49,835 nt of DNA. Source: [Streptosporangium] indianense. Lineage in GTDB: Bacteria; Actinomycetota; Actinomycetes; Streptomycetales; Streptomycetaceae. Positions within the stretch are counted from its first letter, which is position 1, and every line of letters starts with the position of its first letter. The notes below the pieces were generated by a model. It was not told the DNA's origin and did no database searches. It worked only from the letters and a program-made list of their open reading frames with translations. This document shows positions 48,882-49,835 of the stretch, piece by piece. The stretch is taken from positions 1-49,835 of the forward strand of contig NZ_JAKEIO010000052.1 in assembly GCF_021474405.1 (NCBI RefSeq). Reading direction: 5' to 3'. The translations under genes and the position numbers were made by a program.

Positions 48882-49835
48882 GAGCGGTGAGCTTTTCGGT
48901 CACGGCGGAGGGTGCGGCGGAGCCCACGGGGGCGACCTCGACGGGCACTCCGTTGAGGACCGCGTTGCCCGACAGCGGGTCGAGGAGACGGCCGTCGAGG
49001 AGCTGGTTGACGTTGACGCCGGGGTCCGTGGAGGCGTGGCTCAGGCGGATGCCGGGGCGGTTGTGGCCCCAGCCGTGCGGCAGGCTCACCACACCCCGGC
49101 GGATCGCGTCCGTGACCTCGGCGGGTGCGACGACCTCTCCCCCGGCGCCCTTCACGCGCACGGCGGCCCCGTCCTCGACGCCCAGCCGCTCGGCGTCCTC
49201 GGGGTGGAGATGCAGGGTGCAGCGGTTGGAGCCGCCGGTGAGGGCGGGCACGTTGTGCATCCAGCTGTTGTTGGAGCGCAGATGGCGGCGGCCCACCAGG
49301 ACGAGTCCCACGGGGCGTTCGGCCAGGGCCGCGCGCAGGCGGGGCAGGTCGTCCGCGATCGGGCCGGGTAGCAGCTCCACCTCGCCGCTGCGGGTCTTCA
49401 GGGGTTGCGGAAGGCGGGGCCGCAGCGGGCCGAGGTCGATGCCGTGCGGGTGCGCGAGCAGCTTCTCCAGGCTGAGCCCGTCCGGTCGTACGCCGAAGCC
49501 GTCGCCGTAGGGGCCGAGGCGCAGCATCATGTCGAGCCGGCGCTCGGGGCCGGTGTCGCCGGTGAGCCGGCCGGCGAGCTCGCGCGGATCGCCGCCGTGG
49601 ACCGGGGAGTGCGGTTCCTCCACCGCCTTGCCGAGGGTCTGGTCGATGACCATCTGGTCGACGGCCGCCGGGTCGGCTCCGTGCATGCCCGTGACGGCGA
49701 GGATCAGCCGCGCCAGGATCTCCGTCTCCGCCATGCGGCCCGGCTCCAGCGGGATCGCGGGGCGGGTGTAGCGGACCTGGTTGCGTACGGCGAGCGTGTT
49801 GAAGGCGAAGTCGTGGTGGGGGCTCTGGGAGGGCG
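48874..49835 (-). CDS. Molybdopterin oxidoreductase, C-terminal part (cut by window edge)
   Basis: Open to the right edge: about 320 residues with no start needed; ATG at 49734 is internal, since upstream codons (SPHHDFAFNTLAVRNQVR) are clearly coding and conserved. It holds the end of the catalytic molybdopterin domain and the MopB C-terminal domain (HPEDAERLGVEDGAAVRVK, SLPHGWGH, NVNQLLDG near the end). Such enzymes are formate-dehydrogenase/nitrate-reductase-like. The Fe-S Cys and Mo ligand lie outside the window, so the substrate is open. Confidence 0.88.
   Translation of the reverse strand, partial: PSQSPHHDFAFNTLAVRNQVRYTRPAIPLEPGRMAETEILARLILAVTGMHGADPAAVDQMVIDQTLGKAVEEPHSPVHGGDPRELAGRLTGDTGPERRLDMMLRLGPYGDGFGVRPDGLSLEKLLAHPHGIDLGPLRPRLPQPLKTRSGEVELLPGPIADDLPRLRAALAERPVGLVLVGRRHLRSNNSWMHNVPALTGGSNRCTLHLHPEDAERLGVEDGAAVRVKGAGGEVVAPAEVTDAIRRGVVSLPHGWGHNRPGIRLSHASTDPGVNVNQLLDGRLLDPLSGNAVLNGVPVEVAPVGSAAPSAVTEKLTALT

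Overview
The window is a high-GC actinobacterial chromosome segment and almost certainly Streptomyces. It carries a long sortase-type chaplin beside a short chaplin (chpC/chpH pair), strong GC bias at third codon positions, many GTG starts, one- or two-gene transcription units and several TetR regulators. The order chaplins - M20 peptidase - tRNA-Leu - YchJ protein - gluconate genes recalls the chpC/chpH to gnt region of S. coelicolor. That comparison is from memory; no search was run. I see no prophage, CRISPR array, rRNA or biosynthetic cluster.

Layout. 1-3041: RecD2-like protein that has lost its ATPase motifs, an acidic unknown protein and a DUF5703 protein. 3053-4440: chaplins, chpH having a sigma-BldN-like promoter. 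4511-6554: M20 peptidase, tRNA-Leu(GAG) and YchJ protein. 6560-9541: gluconate regulator, kinase and permease, followed by a frameshifted stub of a short-chain dehydrogenase ending at a dispersed repeat. 9542-10898: cytochrome b / Tat-exported molybdopterin oxidoreductase pair. 10986-17615: APC permease, DMT permease, Nudix hydrolase, DUF202 pair, zinc-free oxidoreductase and unknowns. 17749-20069: APH-type kinase plus ACAD11-like acyl-CoA dehydrogenase. 20152-23448: three linked genes for a PP2C phosphatase, a cobalamin-binding protein and a STAS protein. 23467-26582: SDR, acyl-CoA ligase and TetR operon. 26720-33923: NamZ-like muramidase, alpha/beta hydrolase, penicillin acylase, zinc-ribbon protein and BKACE-type enzyme. 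33880-37832: SoxR, MaoC hydratase, two TetR regulators and an acyl-CoA dehydrogenase. 37889-45284: ArsR regulator, EamA permease, MHS transporter, aldehyde/alcohol dehydrogenase operon and an orphan MalK-type ATPase. 45524-45711: a MITE-like element. 45986-49835: MFS permease, CitMHS transporter and a molybdopterin oxidoreductase cut by the window edge.

How genes may work together. The same operator-like sequence (core CATACCG-A/T-CCGGT) lies at the same place, just after the -35 position, in front of three units: kinase + ACAD (17815), SDR + ligase + TetR (26523) and MHS transporter (41128). Together they would supply uptake, CoA activation, ketone reduction, phosphorylation and dehydrogenation, the tool set of the levulinate/4-hydroxyacid route (Lva enzymes of Pseudomonas; ACAD10/11 in animals). 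I infer a split 4-hydroxy- or keto-acid regulon under the TetR at 23467-24069.

A second TetR (37191) has a 19-bp palindrome in its own divergent promoter, and a closely similar one precedes the aldehyde/alcohol dehydrogenase operon. A third TetR (35573) shares an operator-like motif with the MaoC promoter. The PP2C-B12-STAS group keeps the W-x9-EH and E-x-H cobalamin motifs of CarH photoreceptors and looks like a light- or cobalamin-sensing input to a partner-switching cascade.
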